From a bacterium D16-50 (GTDB lineage: Bacteria > Bacillota > Clostridia > Lachnospirales > Lachnospiraceae), in assembly GCA_003612485.1 (NCBI GenBank), contig RAZA01000040.1, positions 1 through 34,570 of the forward strand: 34,570 nucleotides of DNA, written 5' to 3'. Positions 1 through 8,875 of the stretch are shown here, in pieces; the stretch's first letter is position 1; each line of letters begins with the position of its first letter. A program made the position numbers and the translations under genes. The notes under the pieces were generated by a model. The model did not search any database and had not been told where the DNA came from. It saw only the letters and a program-made list of their open reading frames with translations.

Positions 1-691
1 CCCCCTCCAGATACAGCTGGGTAATCGCCACGGACCCGGCGCAGTTGGGTATAAGCCCCACAAGTCCCGCCAGCATAGGCCCCAGCACCGGGCGGTTCAA
101 GAGCATGCCGGCCAGCGCATCCTCCCCTGCAAAGTGCAGCGCCAGATTCAGAACCAGTGTCACCAGCAGAATGAAAAACGCGATCCGGGCCGTGTGGGAG
201 AGGGCAGAACGGACGATCCCCTGTTCACAGTGACAATGCTCTTTTTCACATATGTCATGGATGCACCCTTCCCGCTCCCTGCCCCGCCTGCGCACCGCGC
301 AGTCAATGACCATTCCTGCCGCCGTGCCTATGAGGGCCTTAGACAGCAGGATTGCCAATATGGTCTTGACGGGAGCCCGTTCCGAAATCAGAATAGGCAG
401 CATCTCATCGGACGTGGAAAGGTAGACCGCAATGAGGGTTCCCAGAGAGATCACTCTCCCCGCGTATAAATTGGAAGCCGCGGCAGAAAAACCGCATTGG
501 GGCACCGCCCCCAAAAGACCGCCGATCACGGGTCCGGCATGTATCCTGCCCCGTCCTCCCGCCCATCGGATCAATTTCCTCGTCCCGTCTCCTGCCTTGT
601 GTTCCAGACATTCCATAGCCAGATAAGCCAAGAATAAAAAGGGAATCAGCCTAACCACATCCAGAAGCGTGTCCGTCAATACATCCAGCAT
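1..691 (-). CDS. ArsP_2-type 10-TM metal exporter, C-terminus cut by window edge
   Basis: Integral membrane protein of the putative 10-TM heavy-metal exporter family (PF11449/DUF2899; often named arsenic efflux or putative manganese transporter). The reading is my own translation from the ATG at 691, which sits 7 nt after a GGAGG. About 230 codons are inside the window. Two family landmarks are visible: GAVPQCGFSAAASNLYAG followed by TLIAVYLSTSDEMLPI near residues 60-100, and the matching second-half motif GLIPNCAGSVAITQLYLEG at the window edge. Between the halves is a Cys/His-rich loop (CEKEHCHCEQG), a likely metal-binding segment. It is the last of three same-strand genes, 48 bp after its upstream neighbour. 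The transported ion cannot be read from sequence; family membership is fairly sure. Confidence 0.82.
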   Translation of the reverse strand, partial: MLDVLTDTLLDVVRLIPFLFLAYLAMECLEHKAGDGTRKLIRWAGGRGRIHAGPVIGGLLGAVPQCGFSAAASNLYAGRVISLGTLIAVYLSTSDEMLPILISERAPVKTILAILLSKALIGTAAGMVIDCAVRRRGREREGCIHDICEKEHCHCEQGIVRSALSHTARIAFFILLVTLVLNLALHFAGEDALAGMLLNRPVLGPMLAGLVGLIPNCAGSVAITQLYLEG

Positions 692-739
692 TTTTTAACC
701 TCCCGCCTGCCGCAGCAGGCTTTCTACTATCTTCTACCT

Positions 740-1396
740 TCATCTCTCCGTCCCACGCCGGAACCTCTCCCGGAATATGGCGAACATTGTAGCCAGAATT
801 CCCAACGCCAACAGAATCATGCCCAAGGGCGCATAGATTCTGGCTGCCCCCAGCCCCCCTGCCGTATCCCGCAGCATCAGCGGCTCTCCCATAGCCTCTA
901 TCTCTTCCTGAGAATAACCGATCTCCTTCATATATTCCGAGAGCAGGTAGGGGATTCTGCCCTCCGCCTTGACCACATAGCCCTCAATGGGAATCGATGA
1001 CGACGGCACCATTCCCGTATTCATATAATTGATGGTCTCTTCCAGCAGCCTATCCGCCGCATGCTGCATACCTGCAGACACCTGCAGCACTGCCATCCCC
1101 TCTCCTGCCGGAACAGCATAGTAATATGCTGTAATCTTCTTGTTCTGTGTGTTTTCCATTTCTGCAAAGCAGTCATAGACAACTGTAATTTCCCCCGATA
1201 TATGCATTCCTTCCTTGGCTCCATTGGTCATGACATACTCCATGTCATAAGCCGGCTTTACTGCCACAAGGAAATTCTTCCCATGAGTCAACAGCATTAT
1301 GCCGCCCGAAGCCAGCAATGCCAGAACGGCAATCACCGCCGCCTTCCTCTTCAGCTCTTGTTTCCAGTCTTCCTCCCAGACACGATCCCCATTCAT
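740..1396 (-). CDS. Membrane protein of unknown function, DUF6709-like
   Basis: A protein of about 218 residues with a hydrophobic helix near the N-terminus (after KRKAAVIAVLALLASGG), an extracytoplasmic middle part and a second hydrophobic helix near the C-terminus (PLGMILLALGILATMFAIF), ending in a basic tail. The pattern and several phrases recall the DUF6709 membrane proteins of Lachnospiraceae, but that is from memory and not checked. The frame is open back to 1501, but that upstream part runs through a tandem repeat. I prefer the ATG at 1396, preceded by GGGAGG at 12 nt. It lies between another single-anchor protein and the metal exporter, all on one strand, so co-transcription is likely. 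No enzymatic motif is visible. Confidence 0.68.
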   Translation of the reverse strand: MNGDRVWEEDWKQELKRKAAVIAVLALLASGGIMLLTHGKNFLVAVKPAYDMEYVMTNGAKEGMHISGEITVVYDCFAEMENTQNKKITAYYYAVPAGEGMAVLQVSAGMQHAADRLLEETINYMNTGMVPSSSIPIEGYVVKAEGRIPYLLSEYMKEIGYSQEEIEAMGEPLMLRDTAGGLGAARIYAPLGMILLALGILATMFAIFRERFRRGTER

Positions 1397-1451
1397 AGCC
1401 TCTTCGTCCCTCCCTTGAACAAATTCCCCCGCTCTTCGCCGGCCATCCAAG

Positions 1452-1560
1452 TTCCCACAGCCTTTCCTCTCACAGCCCCATGGGCCATAATATCCCCACA
1501 ACTTCCTCTCACAGCCCCATGAGCAATAATATCCCCACAGCTTCCTCTCACAGCCCTGTA
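1452..1560. repeat. 39-bp tandem repeat, about 2.7 copies, intergenic
   Basis: Two full 39-bp units (1464-1502 and 1503-1541) begin TTCCTCTCACAGCCCCATG and end in ATCCCCACA plus two bases. They differ at a handful of positions. A partial unit precedes them (1452-1463) and a 19-bp partial unit follows (1542-1560). The array exactly fills the gap between the stop codon of the 303-residue gene and the likely start of the next gene, so it would be transcribed as a spacer in the mRNA. There are no spacers between units, so it is not a CRISPR. Confidence 0.85.
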
Positions 1561-2472
1561 CTATGGCGCAAAAATCTCCCTGATCCCCTTGATCACATCC
1601 CTGATTCCCTCCAGACGGTCGGCCGCCTTCTGATCCATCAGCTTATCCGGCAGCTTAATCTCTTCTCCTTCCCCCAGCACAAGCTTCCCCGAAATGCCCT
1701 CCAGCAAACCAAGCTCCTGAGGCAGCTCTATCTTCAGACGGGCAAAAAGCTCTCTCCACGCTGAAACTATCCTCTGTAACTCCTGCGCCCGAAACCGCAC
1801 TGTCGCGGAACCTTCCTCCGGCAGCTCCAGCTGCAGACTCGCCCCTTCCGCCGATATCCGGTAGGCGCCGCCCTCCTCCCCCGCCTCCTTGGACATGGCC
1901 CACAACAGCAGAAAACACTTTGTTCTGGAAAGCTCCTCCGGCACCGGCAGGACAAAATCTCTCAGACCGCTCAGATCCAGTCCGAATATCTGCTCTGCCT
2001 GCTTCAGCGTCATATAAACGGCCTCCTTTTCAGCAGGCATGACATAATCCAGCAGCCCATACCGACTCACCAGATTCTTCCGTATGGTATTATATGGAAG
2101 CGTCTCATTTATGACATCTCTGTCACTGCTTAAATACAATTCTATCAGAGGATCCTCCGAACCCATAGGATAGAACATCCCATGGATCTTGTCCTCCCGG
2201 ACGCTCCCCCGCACTGTAAAGCGAAACATTGCTTCTTCCTCGAAGCCCGTCAGTCTGGCCAGCTTTTCCAGCACTTCCACCTGACCGGCCTCCATGGCCT
2301 GCCTATCCAGAGCCACCTCCAGTTCAAAGGAAAAGCACGCCGAAGTCATACCCTCCTGCAGACGCCCCGCCGCCTTCCATTTGGGATAACAATAGATGCC
2401 AACGCCCGTCACCACAGCCGCCAGCAATATCAAAATTACGGGCAAAATATACGATTTCTTTTTAGTTCCCAT
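1561..2472 (-). CDS. Hypothetical protein with one N-terminal membrane anchor
   Basis: About 303 residues, not recognised. After a short basic start (MGTKKKS) comes one strong hydrophobic segment (ILPVILILLAAVVTGVGIY), then a soluble, probably extracellular domain rich in charged helices. No lipobox Cys and no catalytic signature are seen. The frame opens at 2493, but the ATG at 2472 is favoured because AGGAG lies at an ideal distance before it. It is the first gene of a three-gene minus-strand set behind a good promoter at 2511-2540. The neighbours are also membrane proteins, one a metal exporter, but nothing in this sequence ties it to metals. Confidence 0.75.
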   Translation of the reverse strand: MGTKKKSYILPVILILLAAVVTGVGIYCYPKWKAAGRLQEGMTSACFSFELEVALDRQAMEAGQVEVLEKLARLTGFEEEAMFRFTVRGSVREDKIHGMFYPMGSEDPLIELYLSSDRDVINETLPYNTIRKNLVSRYGLLDYVMPAEKEAVYMTLKQAEQIFGLDLSGLRDFVLPVPEELSRTKCFLLLWAMSKEAGEEGGAYRISAEGASLQLELPEEGSATVRFRAQELQRIVSAWRELFARLKIELPQELGLLEGISGKLVLGEGEEIKLPDKLMDQKAADRLEGIRDVIKGIREIFAP

Positions 2473-2510
2473 AACCTCTCCTCTTTCAGCCATGAAGCTG
2501 CAACGCTTTC

Positions 2511-2540
2511 AGTATACTACCCCCACTCTATTTTTTGCAA
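2511..2540 (-). promoter_or_regulatory. Promoter for the 2472-1 gene set
   Basis: On the minus strand, TTGCAA (2535-2540) and TATACT (2511-2516) are separated by 18 bp. Transcription would begin around 2504, some 30 nt before the ATG at 2472. Confidence 0.6.
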
Positions 2541-2639
2541 GCTAATCTTCCCTGCATACTAAATAGACTTTCCTCCGGATAAACTCCAGTGCGTACAAAC
2601 TTCTTTTAAGAGATTCTTTTAAGAATATTCTTTTTCCTC

Positions 2640-2668
2640 TTGACAATCCATCCATTTTTATTTATTAT
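2640..2668 (+). promoter_or_regulatory. Sigma-A type promoter upstream of tRNA-Pro
   Basis: TTGACA (2640-2645) and TATTAT (2663-2668) with a 17-bp spacer, on the plus strand. The only plus-strand product downstream is the tRNA at 2770, implying a leader of about 95 nt that would be removed during maturation. A weaker alternative, TTGGCA (2722-2727) with TGACAT (2745-2750), also has 17-bp spacing and lies closer to the tRNA. Confidence 0.5.
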
Positions 2669-2769
2669 TTTAATGTTAGCGGTGTTTGAATGCATATTTT
2701 GTAGATATTGTGTCGTCACAATTGGCAGAAAGGTTGTACTGACATGACATCGTTAAATCCATAGCATTG

Positions 2770-2843
2770 CGGCGCGTGGCTCAGTTTGGTAGAGCGCGGC
2801 GTTCGGGACGCCGAGGTCGCAGGTTCAAATCCTGTCGCGCCGA
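2770..2843 (+). tRNA. tRNA-Pro, anticodon CGG
   Basis: A full cloverleaf can be folded by eye: acceptor arms CGGCGCG and CGCGCCG, D stem GCTC/GAGC, anticodon stem CGGCG/CGCCG around the loop TTCGGGA, variable AGGTC, T stem GCAGG/CCTGT around TTCAAAT, discriminator A. Anticodon CGG reads CCG (proline). The C1-G72 first pair and A73 are typical of bacterial tRNA-Pro. CCA is not encoded. It stands alone. Confidence 0.95.
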
Positions 2844-3275
2844 TTCTTAAAAAGCTCAGGCCTTTCTCAAATCAGGACATGAAATATATTTTATCCAGAA
2901 GCAGATAATAGCGTTCATCATCTTTTGCAGAATCTTTGATGTATTGATAATATATTCTGGGATCTTTTCATTCTCCGCATTCTTCATTTTCAATACCATT
3001 CAAAGCGGACACCATCCGATGCGATTTCGCTGATGTGATTTTTCTTTATGCTATTTTCCATTAAATATTTGCAATGCATATTTTATGTACTCTATTCTTA
3101 TTCTAACCATTCTACGCAAGAAAATAGGATATCTGCCTTAAGAAATTGACCTCTATACAAGCCTATCAGTACAAGAATGTCCGGCTGAAACTCCCGGCAT
3201 CCTATTTTATCCGCAAACGGCCATACCTGTTGGCGAAGGCGGCGGACTGAGCAAATGAGCGTTTCGTGCCGCTTT
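2844..3275. other. Intergenic region without a recognisable gene
   Basis: This stretch is more AT-rich than its surroundings. On the minus strand a short open piece ending at 2872 reads like protein (QYIKDSAKDDERYYLLLD), but its upstream continuation is broken by stops and frame changes, so at most it is a decayed gene end. No terminator with a T-run is evident after the tRNA. Confidence 0.4.
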
Positions 3276-4937
3276 TCAAATATCCGCAGCATCTGCGGAA
3301 AGAAACGCCGCCCCCATTCCCATTATCACATATAATGATGTTACATTCATGATCTGCTGGAAACTGAAAATATTATTGACCGTGTAGGCAAATAGGGCAA
3401 AGCCGCAGGCCGCCGCCATAGGATTTTTCCCTATTTGTCTCAGAAACTTCACCGCCGCGCAGGCGATCATTCCAACAAAGCTCACCAGCCCCAAAATCCC
3501 TACGTCCACCAGAAGCGTCAGCCATTCATTGTGGACATTCGTCAGATATAAGGGGCCGAAGGCCGCTTTCAGGGAATCCAGCAGCCCTTGATCGGCACTA
3601 TTGTACAGATATGCCACCATGGCGTCCGGACCTACTCCCACAAGTTTGTGCAAGGGATCCTGCGCCAAGAAGCACTGTATCCCCGCATTCCAAGTCTCCC
3701 CCCGATTGCTGCCCCATCCACTGGAGAAAATAAAGGCTTTGTTTTCTGACAAGCTGCCCAGACTCCCCGGACGAACCGTATTCAGAACGATCATCGCTAT
3801 AAAAGCCACAAGAGAAATTGACACTATTATCATAATTACCCGTGCCACTGTCTTCACGCTTTTTTCTCGGTATGTTCCCCGCCTCTTTGCCAGACTCGTC
3901 CAAAGCAGGAATATCCCGGACAGTATGGTCATAACAATGGGCATGGCTCCCGTGGTCAGCAAATCCACGAACTCGTCCGTAAAGTCCAGTCTTTCAGGAA
4001 ATACCGCTCTCACTACGGATGTGGCCAGACACACACCGCTCAGCAGCAGCGCTATGCCCCAGAACCGCTGCATGCGTTCCCCCGCTCCGACGGAAAGTAT
4101 GAACAAAGCCAACATCACGGCCCCCAGCGTCACGATTCCGCTGGTGCTCCCCTGCGTCACCAGAGTTCCGAAGCCCAGACCGCTGTAGAGCGCCAGCAAA
4201 ATCCGGCCAGCCTTCTGTCCCCGGCCTTTGGAGCCTTTTTGCCAAAAAAAAGCCACTCCCACGAAAAGCACCGTCACCACATAGCCGCAGTACCAGTTCA
4301 TATTGCCGATGGTGGAAATAAAAGAGGAATTCCTCAGCTCCATCTCTATAGGATAGACTCCGAAACGATTCAGATACCCCAATAGGAACACCACTGCCGA
4401 CGCCCCAAACATCAGGTAAAAATAGAACTTCCGCGGCTTCCAGAGCTTGGAGACAAGAAAATATGTGGCCAGCAGTATCAGCTGTATGTACAACCCCATG
4501 AACCAGCCTTCCGCCCCCCACTTCGCCCTCTCCTTGTATTCCGAGCAGAGATAGGATATCACAAGCGCCAGCCCGTACAGCCCTGCAAAGATATCTGCCG
4601 CGGAAAACTTCCGGCGAACCGCAGCCCACAACTCCTTGGGGATTTCTTCACGCCCTCTATTTTTCCTGCTCCAAAGATAGACTGCCCCGGAGAAGACTAT
4701 GTATATGAATAACAGCAAAAGCACCGCCTTCCCCATCTGGATACTGACCCTTCGGAAAAAGAGACTTTTCTCTGTGGCAATGTAACTGTATCCGTTCTCG
4801 GAATAGAAAGGAAGCACCGCTGTAATCACAACAATATAGGCACATATGAAATAATCTATCAGAGTGCGAATCCAGCCTCTTATAGAAATCATCAGGGAAT
4901 CCTTCTTCTTTTCTCCGCTCTCCAGATAACCGGACAT
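3276..4937 (-). CDS. O-antigen ligase family membrane protein (Wzy_C/WaaL-like)
   Basis: A polytopic membrane protein of about 553 residues with roughly a dozen hydrophobic segments. The large extracytoplasmic loop in the last third contains GWGSNRGETWNAGIQCF and NVHNEWLTLLVDVGILGL, the arrangement seen in the Wzy_C (O-antigen ligase/polymerase) family. In Firmicutes such proteins are tied to surface polysaccharide or teichoic-type glycan assembly, but the substrate cannot be inferred. The frame opens at 4976; the ATG at 4937 is chosen because GAGGGAGAGG precedes it. It lies 42 bp after the AI-2E-family gene, so the two are probably co-transcribed. A perfect 6-bp hairpin (CCGCAG/CTGCGG) overlaps the stop codon. 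Confidence 0.8.
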   Translation of the reverse strand: MSGYLESGEKKKDSLMISIRGWIRTLIDYFICAYIVVITAVLPFYSENGYSYIATEKSLFFRRVSIQMGKAVLLLLFIYIVFSGAVYLWSRKNRGREEIPKELWAAVRRKFSAADIFAGLYGLALVISYLCSEYKERAKWGAEGWFMGLYIQLILLATYFLVSKLWKPRKFYFYLMFGASAVVFLLGYLNRFGVYPIEMELRNSSFISTIGNMNWYCGYVVTVLFVGVAFFWQKGSKGRGQKAGRILLALYSGLGFGTLVTQGSTSGIVTLGAVMLALFILSVGAGERMQRFWGIALLLSGVCLATSVVRAVFPERLDFTDEFVDLLTTGAMPIVMTILSGIFLLWTSLAKRRGTYREKSVKTVARVIMIIVSISLVAFIAMIVLNTVRPGSLGSLSENKAFIFSSGWGSNRGETWNAGIQCFLAQDPLHKLVGVGPDAMVAYLYNSADQGLLDSLKAAFGPLYLTNVHNEWLTLLVDVGILGLVSFVGMIACAAVKFLRQIGKNPMAAACGFALFAYTVNNIFSFQQIMNVTSLYVIMGMGAAFLSADAADI

Positions 4938-4979
4938 GGCCTCTCCCTCTTTCGTCTGTAATCCCCTATCTATCATAAT

Positions 4980-6068
4980 TCATTCTGATTTTTTCGTCAA
5001 ATCCTTTCTCATGGTTCCTTCCTGCCCGCCGCACCTGCGCTTCTCCAGACTCAGAAAGCACTGGTAAATCATGATAAATCCCAGAGGCCCCTGAATGATT
5101 CCCCATATGCCGAAAAGCTGGACACCTGCATAGATGGACAGCAGAATGGCTATAGGAGATACCCCGATCTTTTTTCCGATCAGCTTCGGCTCCAGCCATT
5201 CCCTGATAAATATGCATACGATGTACACGGCGATGCACACTGCCGCTCTTACATAACTGCCGTAGAAAAGCTGCTGGATCGCAAGAGGCACCAGCACGAT
5301 CCCCGTGCCGATGAAGGGCAGCGCATCCAGAATTCCCGCAAGCACCCCCCAAAGGATGCCCTGCCGTATTCCGCTGACCCCCAGCGCGCATGCGGCCAGC
5401 GCACCAATGATGCTCATAATGATGATCTGCGCCTTCACAAAGGTAGCGATATACCGAATGACTCCGCAGATAATCTCCAGATACACATGGCATTCCTCCC
5501 TGTCCAAAAGCCGATTCATGATATCGTCATAATCCTTGGCCAGCAGCACCGTGGCAATGACAAAGATCACCAGAAAGCCTCCCAGAGATGCCAGCACCTT
5601 CACATATTCCAGCGACTGGGACAGCACTCCCGGCAGCATCTGCTGCTGGAAATAGTCTATGCTCTCCTGAATTCTGGCAAAAAAGGTCTGCTCCAGATAC
5701 TCGCTGTCCATCTTCAGGGCCTTCCCTACCACCTTACAGACTTCATGGAGAATGACGGAAAGCTGGGCCTCCAGAGAATCCAGCCCTTTGACCCAGTCCG
5801 GCAGACTTCCCACGATCCAGGAAAAAAGCACCCATGCCAGCGCCGCCGCAAAGGCGCAGGCCAAAAGCAAAAGCAATACCGCCCCCACCTGCCTATGAAG
5901 CCTGAGTTTTGCCTGCATTTTCTGGAGCAGCGGACCAAAAATCGTCACAAAAAGCATGGCTACCAGCACGGGCGCCGTCAGGGGAACGATCTCCTTCAAG
6001 AAAAAATAAACTGCCCCTGTCAGAAGGAGCAGCACCGCCACCCTATTGTTTTTGATCTTTTCCACCAT
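4980..6068 (-). CDS. AI-2E family transporter (PF01594)
   Basis: A 362-residue membrane protein with about eight hydrophobic segments and the family motif DALPFIGTGIVLVPLAI near residue 260, followed by REWLEPKLIGKKIGVSPI, a hallmark C-terminal stretch of the UPF0118/AI-2E group. Members of this family export varied substrates; only a few have been linked to autoinducer-2, and several act as ion antiporters, so the substrate is open. It lies downstream of rluA-like and upstream of the ligase-like gene on one strand. luxS is also present in this window, but 18 kb away. Confidence 0.85.
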   Translation of the reverse strand: MVEKIKNNRVAVLLLLTGAVYFFLKEIVPLTAPVLVAMLFVTIFGPLLQKMQAKLRLHRQVGAVLLLLLACAFAAALAWVLFSWIVGSLPDWVKGLDSLEAQLSVILHEVCKVVGKALKMDSEYLEQTFFARIQESIDYFQQQMLPGVLSQSLEYVKVLASLGGFLVIFVIATVLLAKDYDDIMNRLLDREECHVYLEIICGVIRYIATFVKAQIIIMSIIGALAACALGVSGIRQGILWGVLAGILDALPFIGTGIVLVPLAIQQLFYGSYVRAAVCIAVYIVCIFIREWLEPKLIGKKIGVSPIAILLSIYAGVQLFGIWGIIQGPLGFIMIYQCFLSLEKRRCGGQEGTMRKDLTKKSE

Positions 6069-6200
6069 ACCCCAATCGCCCCTTTGCCCATGGATTCTTC
6101 ACCGACACGCCGCCCGGAGCACCTGCTGCAGGCAGCATAGATGTCTCCGAGCCGCTTCCGGTTTTCTTATTGGTTAGTATGGTAGATTTTCATGAATCCA

Positions 6201-7079
6201 TTACTGGGAAAAAAAGGAAAATGCCCTGCCTTTTGGCTTGATCTGAAATCCTATTTCCCGGCCCGTGCCGGGGTGGACGAACTCCAGACTATAGGCACAG
6301 AGCGCCACATCCGGTATGTACAGCGCCTTGGCGGAGGCCTTTGCCGACTCGCCGCCGTATTTCATGTCCCCCAGAAGAGGCATCCCCCTATGTGCCATCT
6401 GGGCACGGATCTGATGAAAACGTCCCGTGAAGATATGGATGTCTACCAGAGTCAGGGGCTGGGGCCGCTCCGTCACCTGCAGAACATGGTACTTCAGCAC
6501 CGCCTTTTTCGCCGGAAAATCCCCTTCCGCTTTTCCGGAATCCTCCACGATGACGGCCCTATTCTCCTTGTTTTTGTATAGATAGTCCACCAGCTCCTCT
6601 TCCTCACGATCCGGTTTTCCACAGACAACCCCATAGTACTTTTTGTGCAGCATTCCCCTCTTACCCTGTGCTTCCGTTCCTTCCGGCCCCTGCTTTCCTA
6701 TTTGTCCCTGCTTCTGCATTGCCGTTTGTCCCGACTCCTGCATTCCCGTTTGTCCCTGCTCCTGCATTGTCGTTTGTCCCGACTCCTGCACTCCCGTTTG
6801 TCCCTGCTCCTGCAGCTGCTCCGTCAGCGCTCCGGCAGCCTTTGCATTCAGGGCGAACACCAGCAGTCCCTCCACCGGCTGATCCAGACGGTGGATTACT
6901 CCCAGATAGGGCGCAGGCCGTCCAAGGGCCGCGCCGGTGATCATCCTTTTCTGCCAAAGATAGTTCTTCAGCTCGCTTACCATATCCTGCTGCCCCACCC
7001 TTGCGGTCTGGGTAGCCAGTCCCGCAGGCTTGTACGCCACCAATATATCCTTATCCTCAAAGATAATCTCCGTCTTCAT
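6201..7079 (-). CDS. RluA-family pseudouridine synthase with repeat insertion
   Basis: An RNA pseudouridine synthase of about 292 residues that would convert uridine to pseudouridine in rRNA or tRNA. The catalytic motif is HRLDQPVEGLLVFA, with the catalytic Asp at about residue 66. KKYYGVVCG, TGRFHQIRAQMAHRGMPLLGD and the ending are typical of the family. The ATG at 7079 is preferred over upstream in-frame ATGs (7148, 7091) because GGGG lies 6 nt before it and the conserved fold begins there (EIIFEDKDILVAYKPAG). Residues about 90-129 are an in-frame repeat of five 8-residue units, low in complexity and absent from ordinary members. It sits between the catalytic motif and the next core strand. 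Which site it modifies is unknown. It lies 115 bp after rsmF. Confidence 0.88.
   Translation of the reverse strand: MKTEIIFEDKDILVAYKPAGLATQTARVGQQDMVSELKNYLWQKRMITGAALGRPAPYLGVIHRLDQPVEGLLVFALNAKAAGALTEQLQEQGQTGVQESGQTTMQEQGQTGMQESGQTAMQKQGQIGKQGPEGTEAQGKRGMLHKKYYGVVCGKPDREEEELVDYLYKNKENRAVIVEDSGKAEGDFPAKKAVLKYHVLQVTERPQPLTLVDIHIFTGRFHQIRAQMAHRGMPLLGDMKYGGESAKASAKALYIPDVALCAYSLEFVHPGTGREIGFQIKPKGRAFSFFSQ
6693..6812 (-). repeat. In-frame 24-bp repeat inside the RluA-like gene
   Basis: Five 24-bp units encode QEQGQTGV, QESGQTTM, QEQGQTGM, QESGQTAM and QKQGQIGK. Units 1, 3 and 5 and units 2 and 4 resemble each other most, giving a 48-bp higher-order period. Unit length is a multiple of three, so copy-number change would keep the frame. 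Confidence 0.9.
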
Positions 7080-7194
7080 CTTTATCCCCATCCCCCGTTT
7101 ACTCAAAATACAGCATGCGCTCAAAGCACATTTTCCCTTTCCATTCATCGGATGCGTTCAAAAACCCAAATCTCTTTGTTACTGCTCACTTGCC

Positions 7195-8700
7195 TCATAG
7201 GTTCCGCCGCAGCCCCTTAGGATAATGATTCTTCATTATACCCCCTGCAAGCTTTCCCCAGCCGATCCCGAAGCCGTCCGCACAGATCAGATACCACCCC
7301 TTATCGCCCTGTGCCGAAAAGGTGCCTCCCCGCAAATAGTCCCGAACTGCTCCCTCATCCGAAGGCATATCATAAATATGTACCGCATATTCCGGGGCCA
7401 GCGCCAATGCCAAGGCATGAGAGGGTTCAAAGCGGTTCTTTTTCAGCTCTCCCACCTGCAGACCCGGCCGGAGAACCCTCAGGCCATTCAGGCACGGCAT
7501 TTGCGCCGGAACCAGATAAAGATGATCTCCGAACCTAATGTAGACGGCCTCCTCCCCTACCCCCACTGCCCGCCCCAAGGACGCCCGCTGACACGCCGGA
7601 AAACGCAGAGTCTCCCCGCAGAACTTATCAAACTCCGCCAGCTCCTTCAGCTCCCTTTCCGACAGGCCTTTCACGGTGCCGTTGACGGCCTGCCGCAAGC
7701 ATCGGTTCGGCAGGCCGCCCTCCTTGCGCAGCACTGCGGCGAAGTGCCCCTCCCCCTTGACACGGTGCGGCCACAGCCGCAGGATTCCCGTCAGCCGAAT
7801 ATCTTCCCTGCTCAATTCCTCCTGCTCTACCGGCAGCAGTAAGTCTGTCGGCAACAGCGAAAAATCCTCATGGCGTCCCAGAAATCTCTCCACACTGCCT
7901 TCGTCCTCCTCAGGGGCAAAGGTGCAGGTGGAATACACCAATCTCCCTCCGGGGCGGAGCATCCTTGCTGCACAGTCCAGAATCCCGTCCTGCCTCTCTG
8001 CACACAATGCCACGTTTTCCGGACTCCATTCCTCGCAGGCGGCCTCGTTCTTGCGGAACATCCCCTCTCCCGAGCAAGGCGCGTCCACCAATATCCTATC
8101 AAAGTATTCCGGAAAAAAATCTGCCAGACGCTCCGGGGACTCGTTTGTGACACAGGCATTGCAGATACCCATACGCTCTATGTTTTCCGACAGAATCTTC
8201 GCTCTGGCAGAATGGATCTCGTTGCAGATCAAAATCCCCTGCCCCTGCAGCTTCGCCCCTATCTGGGTGCTCTTGCCCCCCGGAGCGGCACATAAGTCCA
8301 GCACCCGCTGGCCGGGCCGCACCCCCAGCAGCTCCACCGGAGCCATGGCGCTGGGCTCCTGAATATAATACAGTCCGCCGTCATGATAAGGATGCTTTCC
8401 CGGCTGATCTCCCGGCTCATAATAATAACCCTCTTCCGTCCATGGAACCCTAGTCAAATGCGCAAAGCCCCCGAAAGCCCCCTTCTCTCCCGCTCCGTCA
8501 GGCACCTCCCGGCCTTCCCCTTCGCTTCCGCCGAGGGCCGCCACACCCAGCACCTGTGCCGCGCTTCGCCCGTCAGCCCTCACTTTCAACGGGTTCAGCC
8601 GCAGGGCCTGATACTTCTCCTGCCCTAGGGCCTCCAGAAAGGCCTCATATTCCTGCCCCAGCATCCCCTGCATTCTCTCCAAAAACTTTTCCGGCAGCAT
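7195..8700 (-). CDS. RsmF-like rRNA cytosine-C5 methyltransferase (NOL1/NOP2/Sun family)
   Basis: A 501-residue SAM-dependent RNA m5C methyltransferase. The SAM-binding motif VLDLCAAPGGKS lies at residues 133-144. The two family cysteines are in DAPCSGEGMF (C209, general-base side) and STCTF (C259, catalytic nucleophile). The N-terminal region (FLEALGQEKYQALRLNPLKV) and a C-terminal PUA-like part of about 170 residues match the long RsmF/YebU-type architecture and not the shorter RsmB. A Gly/Glu-rich stretch around residues 55-75 looks like a loop insertion. Start at 8700 follows a weak GGTGG; a good promoter is seen at 8847-8875. It is the first of a likely four-gene operon. The exact rRNA position is not predictable from sequence. 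Confidence 0.88.
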   Translation of the reverse strand: MLPEKFLERMQGMLGQEYEAFLEALGQEKYQALRLNPLKVRADGRSAAQVLGVAALGGSEGEGREVPDGAGEKGAFGGFAHLTRVPWTEEGYYYEPGDQPGKHPYHDGGLYYIQEPSAMAPVELLGVRPGQRVLDLCAAPGGKSTQIGAKLQGQGILICNEIHSARAKILSENIERMGICNACVTNESPERLADFFPEYFDRILVDAPCSGEGMFRKNEAACEEWSPENVALCAERQDGILDCAARMLRPGGRLVYSTCTFAPEEDEGSVERFLGRHEDFSLLPTDLLLPVEQEELSREDIRLTGILRLWPHRVKGEGHFAAVLRKEGGLPNRCLRQAVNGTVKGLSERELKELAEFDKFCGETLRFPACQRASLGRAVGVGEEAVYIRFGDHLYLVPAQMPCLNGLRVLRPGLQVGELKKNRFEPSHALALALAPEYAVHIYDMPSDEGAVRDYLRGGTFSAQGDKGWYLICADGFGIGWGKLAGGIMKNHYPKGLRRNL

Positions 8701-8846
8701 ATATCCACCAGCCCCTTTCTCCCCCTGCGGCGCTTACCTGTTTCATCATTCTCCAAAATAACCCTAAGTGCGAATTTTCATAGGTATAGATATTAAATCA
8801 CTGCCAGAAAACTCTTTATGTTCCAGAAACCCTATTATCTATTCCT

Positions 8847-8875
8847 ATTATACACAGCCTTACAGCAAATTACAA
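8847..8875 (-). promoter_or_regulatory. Promoter for rsmF-like operon
   Basis: On the minus strand, TTGTAA (8870-8875) and a perfect TATAAT (8847-8852) have a 17-bp spacer. The start point would be near 8840, giving a leader of about 140 nt. Confidence 0.6.

Noticed and set aside
3098..3292. A 64-codon minus-strand open frame overlapping the end of the ligase-like gene
   Set aside because: There is no ribosome-binding site, the composition is protein-unlike, and it partly overlaps a real gene in another frame.
4980..6068. A functional AI-2 exporter paired with luxS
   Set aside because: The family name is historical and most members are not AI-2 transporters; the gene is 18 kb from luxS in a different operon.
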